Part shown: piece after piece, positions 1 through 8,192 of the stretch
Position numbering within the stretch: the first letter of the stretch is position 1
Layout: the number at the start of each line of letters is the position of its first letter
Source: Nocardia sp. NBC_00416
GTDB taxonomy: Bacteria; Actinomycetota; Actinomycetes; Mycobacteriales; Mycobacteriaceae
NCBI RefSeq assembly: GCF_036032445.1
Contig: NZ_CP107932.1
Location: forward strand, 6,450,501 to 6,514,500
Length of the DNA: 64,000 nt
Direction of reading: 5' to 3'
Notes under the pieces: model-generated
What the model was told of the DNA's origin: nothing
Database searches by the model: none
The model's input: only the letters and a program-made list of their open reading frames with translations
Made by a program: the position numbers and the translations under genes

Positions 1-261
1 GAATTGGCCGCGGCCCAGGCGCAACTCGGGGTGATCGACACCGTGTTGTCGGCCACCACACAGTTGTTCGAGGTGGGCGGGGCTTCCATCACGTCGGAGG
101 GGCTGCGGCTGGACCGGCACTGGCGCAACGCGCGCACCATCTCGGTGCACAATCCGGCCGTCCAGAAGGCCCGGGCCATCGGCGACCATCTGCTCAACGG
201 GGCCCAGCTGCCGTTCGCCTGGAGCGCCGGTGAGCGCAAGCCCGCGGAAGAGGCACGCTGA
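1..261 (+). CDS. SfnB/DszC-type acyl-CoA dehydrogenase-like flavoprotein, C-terminal part
   Basis: The reading frame is open from the first base, so only the last ~86 residues are present. The tail (helical, then RNART...HNPAVQKARAIGDHLLNG) matches the C-terminal end of the SfnB/DszC class of acyl-CoA-dehydrogenase-fold FMN monooxygenases. It also resembles the end of the complete sfnB gene at 5133-6347, so it is a likely paralogue. Its TGA overlaps the ATG of the next gene by one base, so the two are translationally coupled. A DszC/SfnB plus DszA/NtaA pairing is typical of oxidative organosulfur breakdown. The true substrate cannot be read from this fragment. Confidence 0.75.
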   Translation, partial: ELAAAQAQLGVIDTVLSATTQLFEVGGASITSEGLRLDRHWRNARTISVHNPAVQKARAIGDHLLNGAQLPFAWSAGERKPAEEAR

Positions 262-1691
262 TGACCCGGCGGATCCGGTTCAACGCCTTCGATATGAACT
301 GTGTCGCGCACCAGTCACCCGGACTGTGGCGGCATCCGGACGACCAGTCGCACCGCTACAAGGAGATCGGTTACTGGACCGAGCTGGCCGCACTGCTCGA
401 GCGGGGTCGCTTCGACGGACTCTTCATCGCCGATGTACTCGGCACCTACGACGTCTACGGCGGCGACGACCGGGCTGCCCTGCGTCAGGGCGCGCAGATC
501 CCGGTGGCCGATCCGTTGCTGCTGGTGTCGGCCATGGCGGCGGTGACCGACCACCTCGGGTTCGGCATCACCACCGGAACCGGGTTCGAGCATCCGTACC
601 CGTTCGCCCGGCGGCTGTCCACGCTGGACCATCTGACCGGCGGCCGGGTCGGCTGGAACGTCGTCACCGGCTATCTGCCTTCTGCCGCACGCAATTTCGG
701 TGCCGACGATCAGCTCGACCACGACGACCGCTACGACCAGGCCGACGAATACCTGGAAGTGCTCTACAAGTTGTGGGAGGGGTCCTGGGCGGACGACGCG
801 GTCGTGCGCGACCCGGTCGCGAATATCTACGTGGATCCGGCGAAGGTGCACCATATCGGCCACAGCGGGCGGCATTACACCGTCCCGGGTGTGCACCTGT
901 CCGAACCGTCCCCGCAGCGGACCCCGGTGATCTATCAGGCGGGCGCCTCGCCGCGCGGTGTGCGGTTCGCCGCGGAGAACGCCGAGGCGATCTTCGTCGC
1001 CGCGCCGTCGAAACGGGTGCTCGCCCAGACGGTGACGAATATCCGGGAAGCGTTGGAAGCGGCCGGTCGCGATCGGCACGCCGCCCGGATCTACGCGCTC
1101 GCCACCATCGTCACCGATGCCACCGACGCGGCCGCGCACCGCAAGCACGAGGAGTACCTGTCCTACGCCAGCGTCGAGGGTGGGCTGGTGTTCATGTCCG
1201 GCTGGATGGGAATCGATCTGTCCCGCTACGACCTGGACGACCCGATCGGCGAGGTGGAGAGCAACGCGATCAGGTCGGCGGTGGCCGCGTTCCAGGAGTT
1301 CGACGACGACGGCCGGGAGTGGACGGTCCGCGATATCGGCCGGTGGGCGGGGATCGGCGGGATCGGCCCGGTGTTCGTGGGGTCGGGTGCGACCGTGGCC
1401 GACCGTCTGCAGGAATGGGCCGAAGAGACCGATGTGGACGGATTCAACCTCGCGTACGCGATCACGCCCGGGACCTTCGAGGACATCGTCCGCTATGTCA
1501 TCCCGGTGCTGACAGAGCGCGGCGCCTATCCCGGTGAGTACGTGCCGGGCACCCTGCGCAACGCGCTGTTCGAGCGCGGGGACCGGTTGCCGCCCGAGCA
1601 TCGGGGCGCGCGTTACCGGCTGGGCGGTTCCGGTTCCACCGTGCTGCCGGACGAGGTGTCGCGCAATGTCTCCGGTGAACTGGTCACCTAG
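261..1691 (+). CDS. FMN-dependent monooxygenase, NtaA/SnaA/DszA family
   Basis: A 476-residue luciferase-like (bacterial-luciferase TIM-barrel) flavin monooxygenase. Family landmarks are visible: an N-terminal RFNAFDMNCVAHQSPGLW segment, FGITTGTGFEHPYPFARR near residue 100, and GGRVGWNVVTGYLPSAARNFG near residues 128-148. Members use FMNH2 from a separate reductase to cleave C-S or C-N bonds in substrates such as dibenzothiophene sulfone or nitrilotriacetate. The start is the ATG that overlaps the preceding stop (TGATG). Together with the SfnB/DszC-like neighbour upstream and sfnG/sfnB downstream, it points to sulfur salvage from organic sulfones. No flavin reductase is encoded in this window, so it must be supplied elsewhere. 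The substrate is inference. Confidence 0.9.
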   Translation: MTRRIRFNAFDMNCVAHQSPGLWRHPDDQSHRYKEIGYWTELAALLERGRFDGLFIADVLGTYDVYGGDDRAALRQGAQIPVADPLLLVSAMAAVTDHLGFGITTGTGFEHPYPFARRLSTLDHLTGGRVGWNVVTGYLPSAARNFGADDQLDHDDRYDQADEYLEVLYKLWEGSWADDAVVRDPVANIYVDPAKVHHIGHSGRHYTVPGVHLSEPSPQRTPVIYQAGASPRGVRFAAENAEAIFVAAPSKRVLAQTVTNIREALEAAGRDRHAARIYALATIVTDATDAAAHRKHEEYLSYASVEGGLVFMSGWMGIDLSRYDLDDPIGEVESNAIRSAVAAFQEFDDDGREWTVRDIGRWAGIGGIGPVFVGSGATVADRLQEWAEETDVDGFNLAYAITPGTFEDIVRYVIPVLTERGAYPGEYVPGTLRNALFERGDRLPPEHRGARYRLGGSGSTVLPDEVSRNVSGELVT

Positions 1692-1694
1692 GAG

Positions 1695-2186
1695 TCAGGA
1701 CGTGGCCAGCGACCGCACGAAGATCTCGGCGATCGATTCGAGTCCGCGCCGGTCGGTGTCGTCGAAGCGTGCGGGACGCGGACTGTCCAGATCGAGGACG
1801 CCGAGCAGGGTGTCGTCCCGGATCAGCGGCACCACGATCTCGGAACGGGTGTCGCCGTCGCAGGCGATATGGCCCGGGAAGGCGTGGACATCGGGCACCA
1901 GCTGCGTCCGGCGGGTGTGCGCGGCGGTACCGCACACACCCGTGCCGAGCGCGATCCGTACGCAGGCCGGTTTGCCCTGGAACGGGCCGACCACGAGTTC
2001 GCGTCCGTCGTAGAAGTAGAAACCGGCCCAGTTCACTTCCGGGAGGGCGTGGTACACCAGGGCACTCAGATTGGCGGCGTTGGCGATCCGATCGGATTCG
2101 CCGGCGAGCAGTGCGGCGGCCTGCGCGGTGAGCTGCCGGTACCCGTCGGCGCGATCGCCGGTCAGCGGGACGAGGTCGAACGTCAT
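1695..2186 (-). CDS. msrC: Free methionine-(R)-sulfoxide reductase (GAF-domain fRMsr)
   Basis: A 163-residue single GAF-domain protein that should reduce free L-methionine-(R)-sulfoxide using thioredoxin. Three cysteines sit at 75 (GKPAC), 85 (GTGVC) and 109 (HIAC). Their spacing of 10 and 24 residues is the one I recall for the catalytic and resolving cysteines of E. coli fRMsr. GAF landmarks NWAGFYFYDG and RSEIVVPL are present. The start chosen at 2186 has a TACCAT box six bases upstream, implying a leaderless mRNA; an in-frame ATG six codons earlier (2204) is less likely. The gene converges on the DszA-like gene with only 3 nt between stops. Methionine sulfoxide repair fits the surrounding sulfur-metabolism genes. 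Confidence 0.9.
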   Translation of the reverse strand: MTFDLVPLTGDRADGYRQLTAQAAALLAGESDRIANAANLSALVYHALPEVNWAGFYFYDGRELVVGPFQGKPACVRIALGTGVCGTAAHTRRTQLVPDVHAFPGHIACDGDTRSEIVVPLIRDDTLLGVLDLDSPRPARFDDTDRRGLESIAEIFVRSLATS

Positions 2187-2192
2187 GGCCGG

Positions 2193-2198
2193 ATGGTA
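2193..2198 (-). promoter_or_regulatory. -10 box for leaderless msrC mRNA
   Basis: TACCAT lies 6 nt before the ATG at 2186 on the minus strand. Transcription starting at or near the A of the start codon is inferred. Confidence 0.5.
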
Positions 2199-2334
2199 GG
2201 ACACCCGGATCGGGCAGCCGTCGCGACGGCCCTCGATCGTGTCACGAAAATGAATGTAGTGCAGCTACTTTCGGCATCAACTCGCGATGAGTGTAACCCT
2301 GCAACCGGGCCGTCGGGATCGTGACCATAGCGCT

Positions 2335-3711
2335 ATGACTACGCAGAACACTTCCACCCGTAAGGCCGCCGTCATCGGTGCGGGCCAGACCGGCGTCACC
2401 GCGGCGCTCGGCCTGCTCGACGCCGGATTCACGGTCACCCTCTACAGCGACCGCGACCAGCGCGACCTCCGTGACAAGGTGCCCGCCACCGGTACCGCGC
2501 TGATCTTCGGTGAGGCCCAGGCCGCCGAGGAAGCGCTCGGTCTGCCCACCTACCTCGATCGCGCGCCGTTGCACAGCGGTCTCACCGTCCGGGTGGCCGG
2601 CGGCGGCGAGGAACTGATCGCCTTCGACGGCGCTTTCGACGGTTTCCGCGGTCTGGCGGTCGACACCAGGCTCAAGGCCGACGAACGGCTCACCGCCTTC
2701 CTGGAGCGCGGCGGCCGGTTCGTCGTCGACTCGGTGACACCGGAACGGCTCGACCCGATCGCCGCCGACAACGACCTCACCCTGGTCGCCACCGGCCGCG
2801 GCGGGCTGTCGGACCTGTTCGAGATCGACACCGCGCGCACCGTCTACGACGCGCCGCAGCGCAAGCTGCTCACCGTGACGGTGACCGGTCTCGGCCACGA
2901 CGAATCGGTGTTCGCGCACCGCAGTCCGGCCGGCGGCGGACGCAGCGGGTTCTCCATCGTCGCCGAAGAAGGCGAAGCGTGGTGGGGACCGTACCTGCAC
3001 AAGGACGCGGGCCCGACCTGGGCGTTCCTCGGCTGGGCCCGGCCGGGCGGCGACTGGGAGAAGCGGTTCGCGGCCGCGGACTCGGCCGAATCGGCGCACC
3101 GGATCGTGACCGAGCTCTACCGCGACTACCTGGACTGGGACCTGCCCGAAGTCCTGGCCACCGAGGTGATCGCCGACGATCCGCACTCCTGGCTGAAGGG
3201 TGCGGTGCGGCCGTTGTTCCGGCGCGGCGTCGGGCATACCGCGGGCGGTCACCCGGTAGCGGCGCTCGGTGACACCGCGGTGGCCCACGACCCGATCGCC
3301 GGGCAGGGCGCGCAGGGCGGTCTCATCCAAGCGCAGCGCCTGGTCGCCGCGGCCGCCGCGCACGACGGGGCGTTCGACGACGCCTGGATCACCGCGCAGT
3401 ACGAGGCCTTCCTGGGCGCCCGCGCGGAGGACGCCGCCAAGGTCACCCGGCTGTTCCTCAGCGACCCCGAATTCGCCGAGATCGGCGGCCAGTTCTTCAG
3501 CGCGGCGGCGGCCGACCCGCGTTTCGCGTCGGCGCTGGTGAGTACGCTGCACCACCCGCAGGCCGCGCACGGGGTGAACTCGGTGGCGGACGCGCACGAA
3601 CTCATCGCCCAGGTCACCGGGGAGGACGCGGCGACCGTCCTGGGCCGCTTCCAGCCCGCGGGGCGGTTCAGTCGATCGGAGTACAGCGACCGGGCCGCGA
3701 CCACGGCCTGA
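2335..3711 (+). CDS. StyA-like (styrene/indole monooxygenase type) FAD protein
   Basis: A 458-residue group E-type flavoprotein monooxygenase-like protein. The N-terminal AVIGAGQTGVTAALGLLDAGF is a Rossmann GxGxxG FAD-binding motif at about residues 12-20. A HPVAALGDTAVAHDPIAGQGAQGG block near residue 320 corresponds to the second FAD-binding region, where the D binds the ribityl chain. StyA partners take FADH2 from a StyB reductase, which is not in the window. Relatives oxidise styrene, indole or thioethers; S-oxygenation would fit the sulfur genes around it, but that is inference. The start at 2335 gives the best family N-terminus; an in-frame ATG at 2287 adds 16 unrelated residues. There is no convincing Shine-Dalgarno sequence before either. 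A strong hairpin follows at 3770. Confidence 0.8.
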   Translation: MTTQNTSTRKAAVIGAGQTGVTAALGLLDAGFTVTLYSDRDQRDLRDKVPATGTALIFGEAQAAEEALGLPTYLDRAPLHSGLTVRVAGGGEELIAFDGAFDGFRGLAVDTRLKADERLTAFLERGGRFVVDSVTPERLDPIAADNDLTLVATGRGGLSDLFEIDTARTVYDAPQRKLLTVTVTGLGHDESVFAHRSPAGGGRSGFSIVAEEGEAWWGPYLHKDAGPTWAFLGWARPGGDWEKRFAAADSAESAHRIVTELYRDYLDWDLPEVLATEVIADDPHSWLKGAVRPLFRRGVGHTAGGHPVAALGDTAVAHDPIAGQGAQGGLIQAQRLVAAAAAHDGAFDDAWITAQYEAFLGARAEDAAKVTRLFLSDPEFAEIGGQFFSAAAADPRFASALVSTLHHPQAAHGVNSVADAHELIAQVTGEDAATVLGRFQPAGRFSRSEYSDRAATTA

Positions 3712-3769
3712 ATCGCGGGAGTGGTGCGCCGGGCACCGGAACTGCGCTCGGTGTGACGGTGTCCGATAC

Positions 3770-3797
3770 AGCGCCCCGGCGGATGCGCCGGGGCGCT
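3770..3797 (+). terminator. Hairpin terminator after the StyA-like gene
   Basis: A perfect 12-bp stem (AGCGCCCCGGCG / CGCCGGGGCGCT) with a GATG loop lies 58 nt after the stop codon. There is no T tract, as is common in high-GC actinomycetes. Confidence 0.7.
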
Positions 3798-3953
3798 GCC
3801 CGCGCGTGACGACCGCCGGGGATGTGATCCGGCAGATTCAAACCCTCGTACCCCCGCAACACTGCTGGTGCACTGTACTCGCGCCGGGTGCAGGGGTAGT
3901 CGTGCTCGGCGTCCGAACGATGATGCCCACGGCGAGCAGCGGGAGTTTCGAAG

Positions 3954-4028
3954 ATGCGATGCCTACGTCTTCGCTGCGGCCTCCGCGCACCGCATGTACC
4001 AGCTCGAGGGAGGCTCGATGAGTACTGA
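3954..4028 (+). other. Candidate Cys-containing leader ORF overlapping the sfnG start
   Basis: An ATG at 3954, preceded by GGGAG at 3941-3945, opens a 24-codon frame beginning MRCLRLRCGLR. Cysteine codons are at positions 3 and 8. It ends with TGA at 4026-4028, beyond the sfnG start at 4018. A second overlapping frame, ATG 3959 to TGA 4019-4021, starts MPTSSLRPP, contains one Cys and ends in an ATGA overlap with sfnG. Cys-rich leader ORFs that sense cysteine supply are known before sulfur genes in mycobacteria. That role here is inference; either frame may be chance. Confidence 0.4.
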
Positions 4029-5136
4029 GCAGATTACCGACCAGATCCGGTTCGCGTACTGGGTGCCCAATGTCAGCGGTGGTCTGGTGACCAGTGATAT
4101 CGAGCAACGCACCGGCTGGGATTTCGAGTACAACAAGAAGCTCGCGCAGACCGCGGAACGCAGCGGTTTCGACTACGCGCTCTCCCAGGTGCGCTACACC
4201 GCCTCCTACGGCGCGGAGTTCCAGCACGAATCCACCTCGTTCAGCCTGGCGCTGCTCGGCGCCACCGAACGGTTGAAAGTGATCGCCGCCATTCACCCCG
4301 GGCTGTGGCACCCGGCCGTGCTCGCCAAGTTCGGCGCCACCGCCGACCACCTGTCCGGCGGACGGTTCGCCATCAATGTGGTATCCGGCTGGTTCGCCGG
4401 GGAATTCACCGCCCTCGGCGAACCCTGGCTCGAGCACGACGAGCGGTACCGGCGCAGCGCGGAATTCCTCGAGGTGATCCGCAAGATCTGGACCGAGGAC
4501 GAGGTGAACTACGGCGGCGACTTCTACCGCATCCGCGATTTCACCCTCAAGCCCAAACCGCTCAACACCCCGGAGCGCCCGAATCCCGAACTGTTCCAAG
4601 GCGGTAACTCCAGCGCCGCCCGCCGCAACGGCGGCCGCTACGCCGACTGGTATTTCTCCAACGGCAAGGACTTCGACGGCGTCACCGAACAACTCGACGA
4701 CCTGCGCAGCGTCGCACGCGCCCACGACCGGGAAGTGCGGTTCGGGCTGAACGGTTTCATCATCGCCCGGGATACGGAGCGCGAGGCCAAGGAGACGCTG
4801 CGCGAGATCGTCGACAAGGCCAACAAACCCGCCGTCGAGGGCTTCCGGGACGCGGTACAGCAGGCCGGTGCTTCGACTCGCGACGGCAAGGGGATGTGGG
4901 CGGATTCGAGTTTCGAGGATCTGGTCCAGTACAACGACGGTTTCCGGACCAAGCTGATCGGTACGCCCGAACAGGTCGCCGAGCGTATCGTCGCCTATCG
5001 CGAACTGGGTGTGGACCTCATCCTGGGCGGCTTCCTGCACTTCCAGGAGGAGGTCGAGTACTTCGGCGCCAAGGTGCTGCCGCTGGTGCGCGAACTGGAG
5101 GCCGCGCGACGTCCCGCCGCGGTCGCCGGCCGATGA
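4018..5136 (+). CDS. sfnG: Dimethyl sulfone monooxygenase SfnG
   Basis: A 372-residue FMNH2-dependent luciferase-like monooxygenase closely matching the SfnG group. SfnG converts dimethyl sulfone to methanesulfinate for use as a sulfur source. Landmarks are RFAYWVPNVSGGLVTSDIEQRT at the N-terminus, AAIHPGLWHPAVLAKFGAT near residue 90, and GGRFAINVVSGWFAGEF. The start is set by GAGGGAGG at 4006-4013, 4 nt before the ATG; an upstream in-frame start at 3868 would add 50 unrelated residues. The stop overlaps the sfnB ATG by 4 nt (ATGA), so the two genes form an operon. The 306-nt gap upstream holds the previous gene's terminator and a candidate leader ORF. Confidence 0.93.
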   Translation: MSTEQITDQIRFAYWVPNVSGGLVTSDIEQRTGWDFEYNKKLAQTAERSGFDYALSQVRYTASYGAEFQHESTSFSLALLGATERLKVIAAIHPGLWHPAVLAKFGATADHLSGGRFAINVVSGWFAGEFTALGEPWLEHDERYRRSAEFLEVIRKIWTEDEVNYGGDFYRIRDFTLKPKPLNTPERPNPELFQGGNSSAARRNGGRYADWYFSNGKDFDGVTEQLDDLRSVARAHDREVRFGLNGFIIARDTEREAKETLREIVDKANKPAVEGFRDAVQQAGASTRDGKGMWADSSFEDLVQYNDGFRTKLIGTPEQVAERIVAYRELGVDLILGGFLHFQEEVEYFGAKVLPLVRELEAARRPAAVAGR

Positions 5137-6347
5137 CCGCCGTCGGGGCCGCGCGCATCACCTCGGCGCAACAGGCCCGGACGGTGGCCGCGCAGCTCGC
5201 GACCGAATTCGCGGTGGACGCCGCGCACCGCGACCGGGACCGCGCGCTGCCCTTCGCCGAGATCGGCACACTGGCGGCCAGCGGTCTGCTGGCCGTCACC
5301 GTCCCCGCCGCGCACGGCGGCGCGGATCTACCGCCCAGCGAGGTTGCCGAAGTGGTGCGCCTGCTCGCGGTCGCCGACCCCAATATCGCGCAGATCCCGC
5401 ACAGCCATTTCGTGTACGTGAACCTGCTGAAACTCGCCGGATCCGCGGATCAGCAGCGCCGCTACCTGACCGGTGTGCTGGACGGCGCGCAGATCGCCAA
5501 TGCGCAATCCGAGCGTGGCGGCGCCACGATCGCCGATATCGCGACCACGGTGCGTCCCCTCGCCGACGGGCAGCAGTTCCGGATCGACGGGGTCAAGTAC
5601 TACTGCACCGGTTCGCTGTTCGCCGATGTGCTCGCGGTGCTCACCAAGCTGGACGACCCCGAGGGCACGTCCGGTCTGCCGCCGGGCCAGTACGTCGCGT
5701 TCCTGCCCGCAGATACCCCGGGCGTCCGGATCGTCGACGACTGGAACGGGCTCGGCCAGCGCACCACCGGCAGCGGGACGGTGTCGTTCGAGGGTGTGGT
5801 GGTCGACCGTGATCAGCTCGTCGCCCGGACCGCCGCCGTCGACGCGCCGACCGCCTACGGGGCCTCCGCGCAGCTGTTGCACGCCGCGATCGACGCCGGT
5901 ATCGCGCGCGGGGCGCTCACCGCCGCCACCGATTTCGTCCGCGACAAGAGCCGGCCCTGGTTCGAGGCGCAGGTGGCCCGCGCGATCGACGATCCGCTAC
6001 TGATCCAGCGATTCGGCGAGCTGGCCGTCACCGTGACCGCCGCCGAGGCCGCTCTGGTCGCCGCCGGTGTCGCCGTCGACGCCGCGGTCGACGCTCCGGA
6101 GCGGGTGGCCGATGCCTCGATCGCCGTGGCGAGCGCCAAGATACTCGCCGACCGCGCGGCCACCGAGGTGTCCAGCGCGCTGTTCGAGGTGAGCGGAACC
6201 CGCAGTGCGGCCGATGATCTCAACCTGCACCATTTCTGGCGCAACGCCCGCACGCACACCTTGCACGACCCGGTCCGCTGGAAGTACCAGCACATAGGTC
6301 GCACGCTGTTGCACGGCACTCCGCCGCCGCTGCACGGCGTGATCTGA
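5133..6347 (+). CDS. sfnB: SfnB-family sulfur acquisition oxidoreductase
   Basis: A 404-residue flavoprotein with the acyl-CoA dehydrogenase fold. It has an N-terminal helical domain, a central beta domain (IANAQSERGGATIADI, FRIDGVKYYCTGS, GLGQRTTGSGTVSFEGVVV), and a C-terminal helical domain ending LHHFWRNARTHTLHDPVRWKYQHIG. SfnB/DszC-type enzymes use reduced flavin and O2 and accompany SfnG in dimethyl sulfone or sulfonate use. It starts at the ATG within the sfnG stop (ATGA, 4-nt overlap). The C-terminus resembles the fragment at 1-261, so the locus contains two SfnB-type copies. Confidence 0.9.
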   Translation: MTAVGAARITSAQQARTVAAQLATEFAVDAAHRDRDRALPFAEIGTLAASGLLAVTVPAAHGGADLPPSEVAEVVRLLAVADPNIAQIPHSHFVYVNLLKLAGSADQQRRYLTGVLDGAQIANAQSERGGATIADIATTVRPLADGQQFRIDGVKYYCTGSLFADVLAVLTKLDDPEGTSGLPPGQYVAFLPADTPGVRIVDDWNGLGQRTTGSGTVSFEGVVVDRDQLVARTAAVDAPTAYGASAQLLHAAIDAGIARGALTAATDFVRDKSRPWFEAQVARAIDDPLLIQRFGELAVTVTAAEAALVAAGVAVDAAVDAPERVADASIAVASAKILADRAATEVSSALFEVSGTRSAADDLNLHHFWRNARTHTLHDPVRWKYQHIGRTLLHGTPPPLHGVI

Positions 6348-6359
6348 GCCGGACGACCA

Positions 6360-6391
6360 GCGCCCGGTGGGAGTGCTCCCTCGCCGGGTGC
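6360..6391. terminator. Imperfect hairpin between convergent sfnB and PfpI genes
   Basis: GCGCCCGGTGGGAG and CTCCCTCGCCGGGTGC form a long stem with small mismatches around a two-base loop. It lies 12 nt after the sfnB stop and could serve both strands. Confidence 0.5.
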
Positions 6392-6501
6392 CGCGATCGC
6401 GGCCGAATATGAGGCGGTCGCGTCGACGGGGTCCGGCCGGGTAGGGAGCGGCGGCGATCCCGCGCACGATCGTTTCGGCGGGCAGTGCCGAGACGACCGT
6501 G

Positions 6502-7092
6502 TCAGCGGGACGCCGTCGCACCCTCCGGACGCACCGGATGCTTGCCTTCCGCGAACTCCTCGACGATCTTCGCGCAGAACGCGGGCAGGTCGCGTGGGTT
6601 GCGACTGGACACCAAGCCGTGGTCGTTGACCACTTCCTCGTCGACGACCGTGCCGCCGGCATTGCGGATATCGGTGCGCACACTGGGATAGGAGGTCAGG
6701 GTGCGCCCGCGCACCACGTCCGCTTCCACCAGCGTCCACGGACCGTGGCAGATCACGCCCACCGGTTTACCGGTGGCGAAGAAATCCCGGACGAACGACA
6801 CCGCCGACTCGTCCTGGCGCAGTTTGTCGGGATTCGTGGTGCCGCCGGGTAGCAGCAGTGCGTCGAATTCGTCGGGGCTGCATTCGCCGACCACCCGGTC
6901 CACGGTGAACATGGCGCCCTTTTCGACATCGTGATTCATGGCCTGGATCCGGCCGGGTTCCAGCGCGAGCAACGCGGTGGTCGCACCGGCGTCCTCGACC
7001 GCCGACCTGGGTTGGACGAGTTCGGCCTGTTCCACCCCGTCTGTCGCGAGGACGGCGATTCGCCGTCCGGTCAGATCGTGCTGCTGGGCCAT
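6502..7092 (-). CDS. DJ-1/PfpI family protein (type 1 glutamine amidotransferase-like)
   Basis: A 196-residue single-domain protein of the PfpI/YhbO/DJ-1 superfamily. The nucleophile elbow VICHGPW places Cys115 next to His116, and Glu21 in DGVEQAEL is the family's conserved acid. The segment DALLLPGGTTNPDKLR is also typical. Members act as glyoxalase III or deglycase-type stress proteins or as proteases; the exact reaction cannot be assigned. The start at 7092 has AAGGAGC just upstream; the longer frame to 7176 adds 28 arginine-rich residues without family similarity. It is divergent from the Vgb-like gene. Confidence 0.88.
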   Translation of the reverse strand: MAQQHDLTGRRIAVLATDGVEQAELVQPRSAVEDAGATTALLALEPGRIQAMNHDVEKGAMFTVDRVVGECSPDEFDALLLPGGTTNPDKLRQDESAVSFVRDFFATGKPVGVICHGPWTLVEADVVRGRTLTSYPSVRTDIRNAGGTVVDEEVVNDHGLVSSRNPRDLPAFCAKIVEEFAEGKHPVRPEGATASR

Positions 7093-7331
7093 TCCGTGCT
7101 CCTTCCGGCTCCTACGATTGCGATCTGCCCGGCGTCCTACCCGGGACGGCGCCCGCGAAACCCGGTGGCCGGACACGGCGAGTGGCGTCGCGCACGCCCG
7201 GGCCGGTGAGCGGGGATCTCTGCACCGAGATCACGCCCCGGCTCGAACAGTCGCACCGGATGTGGCAAGCTCAGCTCTCCGCACCGGTCGGCCGGGTCGT
7301 CATCGGGCGGAGCACGAGGAGGAATGAGCGA

Positions 7332-8159
7332 GTGGTTCGGATCTCCGGGGCACCCTACGGGCTGAGCCCGGGTCCCGACGGCGCCCTCTGGTTCACCTTG
7401 ACCAGCGAGGGCGCCATCGGCAGATACCTGGACGGCGCGGTGCGAACGTTTGCGCTGGACCCGCGTGACGGGCAGCCGACGATTATCGTGCCGGGACCGG
7501 ACGGGGCCATGTGGTTCACCGAATTCCGTGGCAACCGGATCGGCCGCATCGCTGGGGAAGGCGATGCGACCTGGTTCGCCGCGGTATCTCCGTACGGCAT
7601 CACCACGGGTCCCGACGGCGCGCTCTGGTACACCGAACTACAGGCCGACCGGATCGGGCGGCTGACCGTCGACGGCGAAATCTCCCGGTTTCCGGTGACC
7701 GGGATGCCGTCGATGATCACCTCCGGTCCGGACGGCGCGCTCTGGTACACCCTGAATCAGGGCAACGCGATCGGCCGGGTCGACCTGTCCGGCACCACCG
7801 CGGTGTACCCCCTGCCGACGGAGGCCGCGATGCCGGTCGGTATCACCGCGGGACCCGACGGCGCACTGTGGTTCGTCGAGATCGGGGGCGGGCAGATCGG
7901 CCGGATCGCGGTCGACGGCACGATCGACGAATTTCCGCTCCCGGACCGCGACGCGCGGCCACACGCCATCATCACGGGCCCGGACGGCGCCCTGTGGTTC
8001 ACCGAATGGGCCACCGCCCGGCTCGGCCGTATCACCACCGACGGCGTGATCACCGCGACCGAGCTACCCGGCGCCGAGCCGCACGGTCTGACCGTCGGTC
8101 CGGACGGCGCACTGTGGATTGCGATGGAATCGGGGAGCATCGAGCGCGTCGAGGTGTGA
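7332..8159 (+). CDS. Virginiamycin B lyase (Vgb)-like beta-propeller protein
   Basis: A 275-residue protein made of seven repeats, each carrying GPDGALWFTE or a close variant, which build a seven-bladed beta-propeller. Streptogramin B lyase (Vgb) has this repeat and size and linearises streptogramin B antibiotics by a Mg-dependent elimination. The start is GTG at 7332, with AGGAGG at about 7317-7322 upstream; the ATG at 7324 is out of frame. There is no signal peptide. Many chromosomal Vgb-like proteins are not proven lyases, and I cannot confirm the catalytic His/Glu set by alignment, so streptogramin inactivation is possible rather than shown. An ABC-F gene of potentially related phenotype lies 1.6 kb downstream. 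Confidence 0.85.
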   Translation: MVRISGAPYGLSPGPDGALWFTLTSEGAIGRYLDGAVRTFALDPRDGQPTIIVPGPDGAMWFTEFRGNRIGRIAGEGDATWFAAVSPYGITTGPDGALWYTELQADRIGRLTVDGEISRFPVTGMPSMITSGPDGALWYTLNQGNAIGRVDLSGTTAVYPLPTEAAMPVGITAGPDGALWFVEIGGGQIGRIAVDGTIDEFPLPDRDARPHAIITGPDGALWFTEWATARLGRITTDGVITATELPGAEPHGLTVGPDGALWIAMESGSIERVEV

Positions 8160-8179
8160 ATCGCCGCCGACGGGCTGGG

Positions 8180-8185
8180 TATGCT
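8180..8185 (+). promoter_or_regulatory. -10 box before the DUF6412 gene
   Basis: TATGCT is followed by 7 nt and the ATG at 8193, so the mRNA is probably leaderless. This favours 8193 over the earlier ATG at 8181, which lies inside the box. Confidence 0.5.
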
Positions 8186-8192
8186 GCGATAC

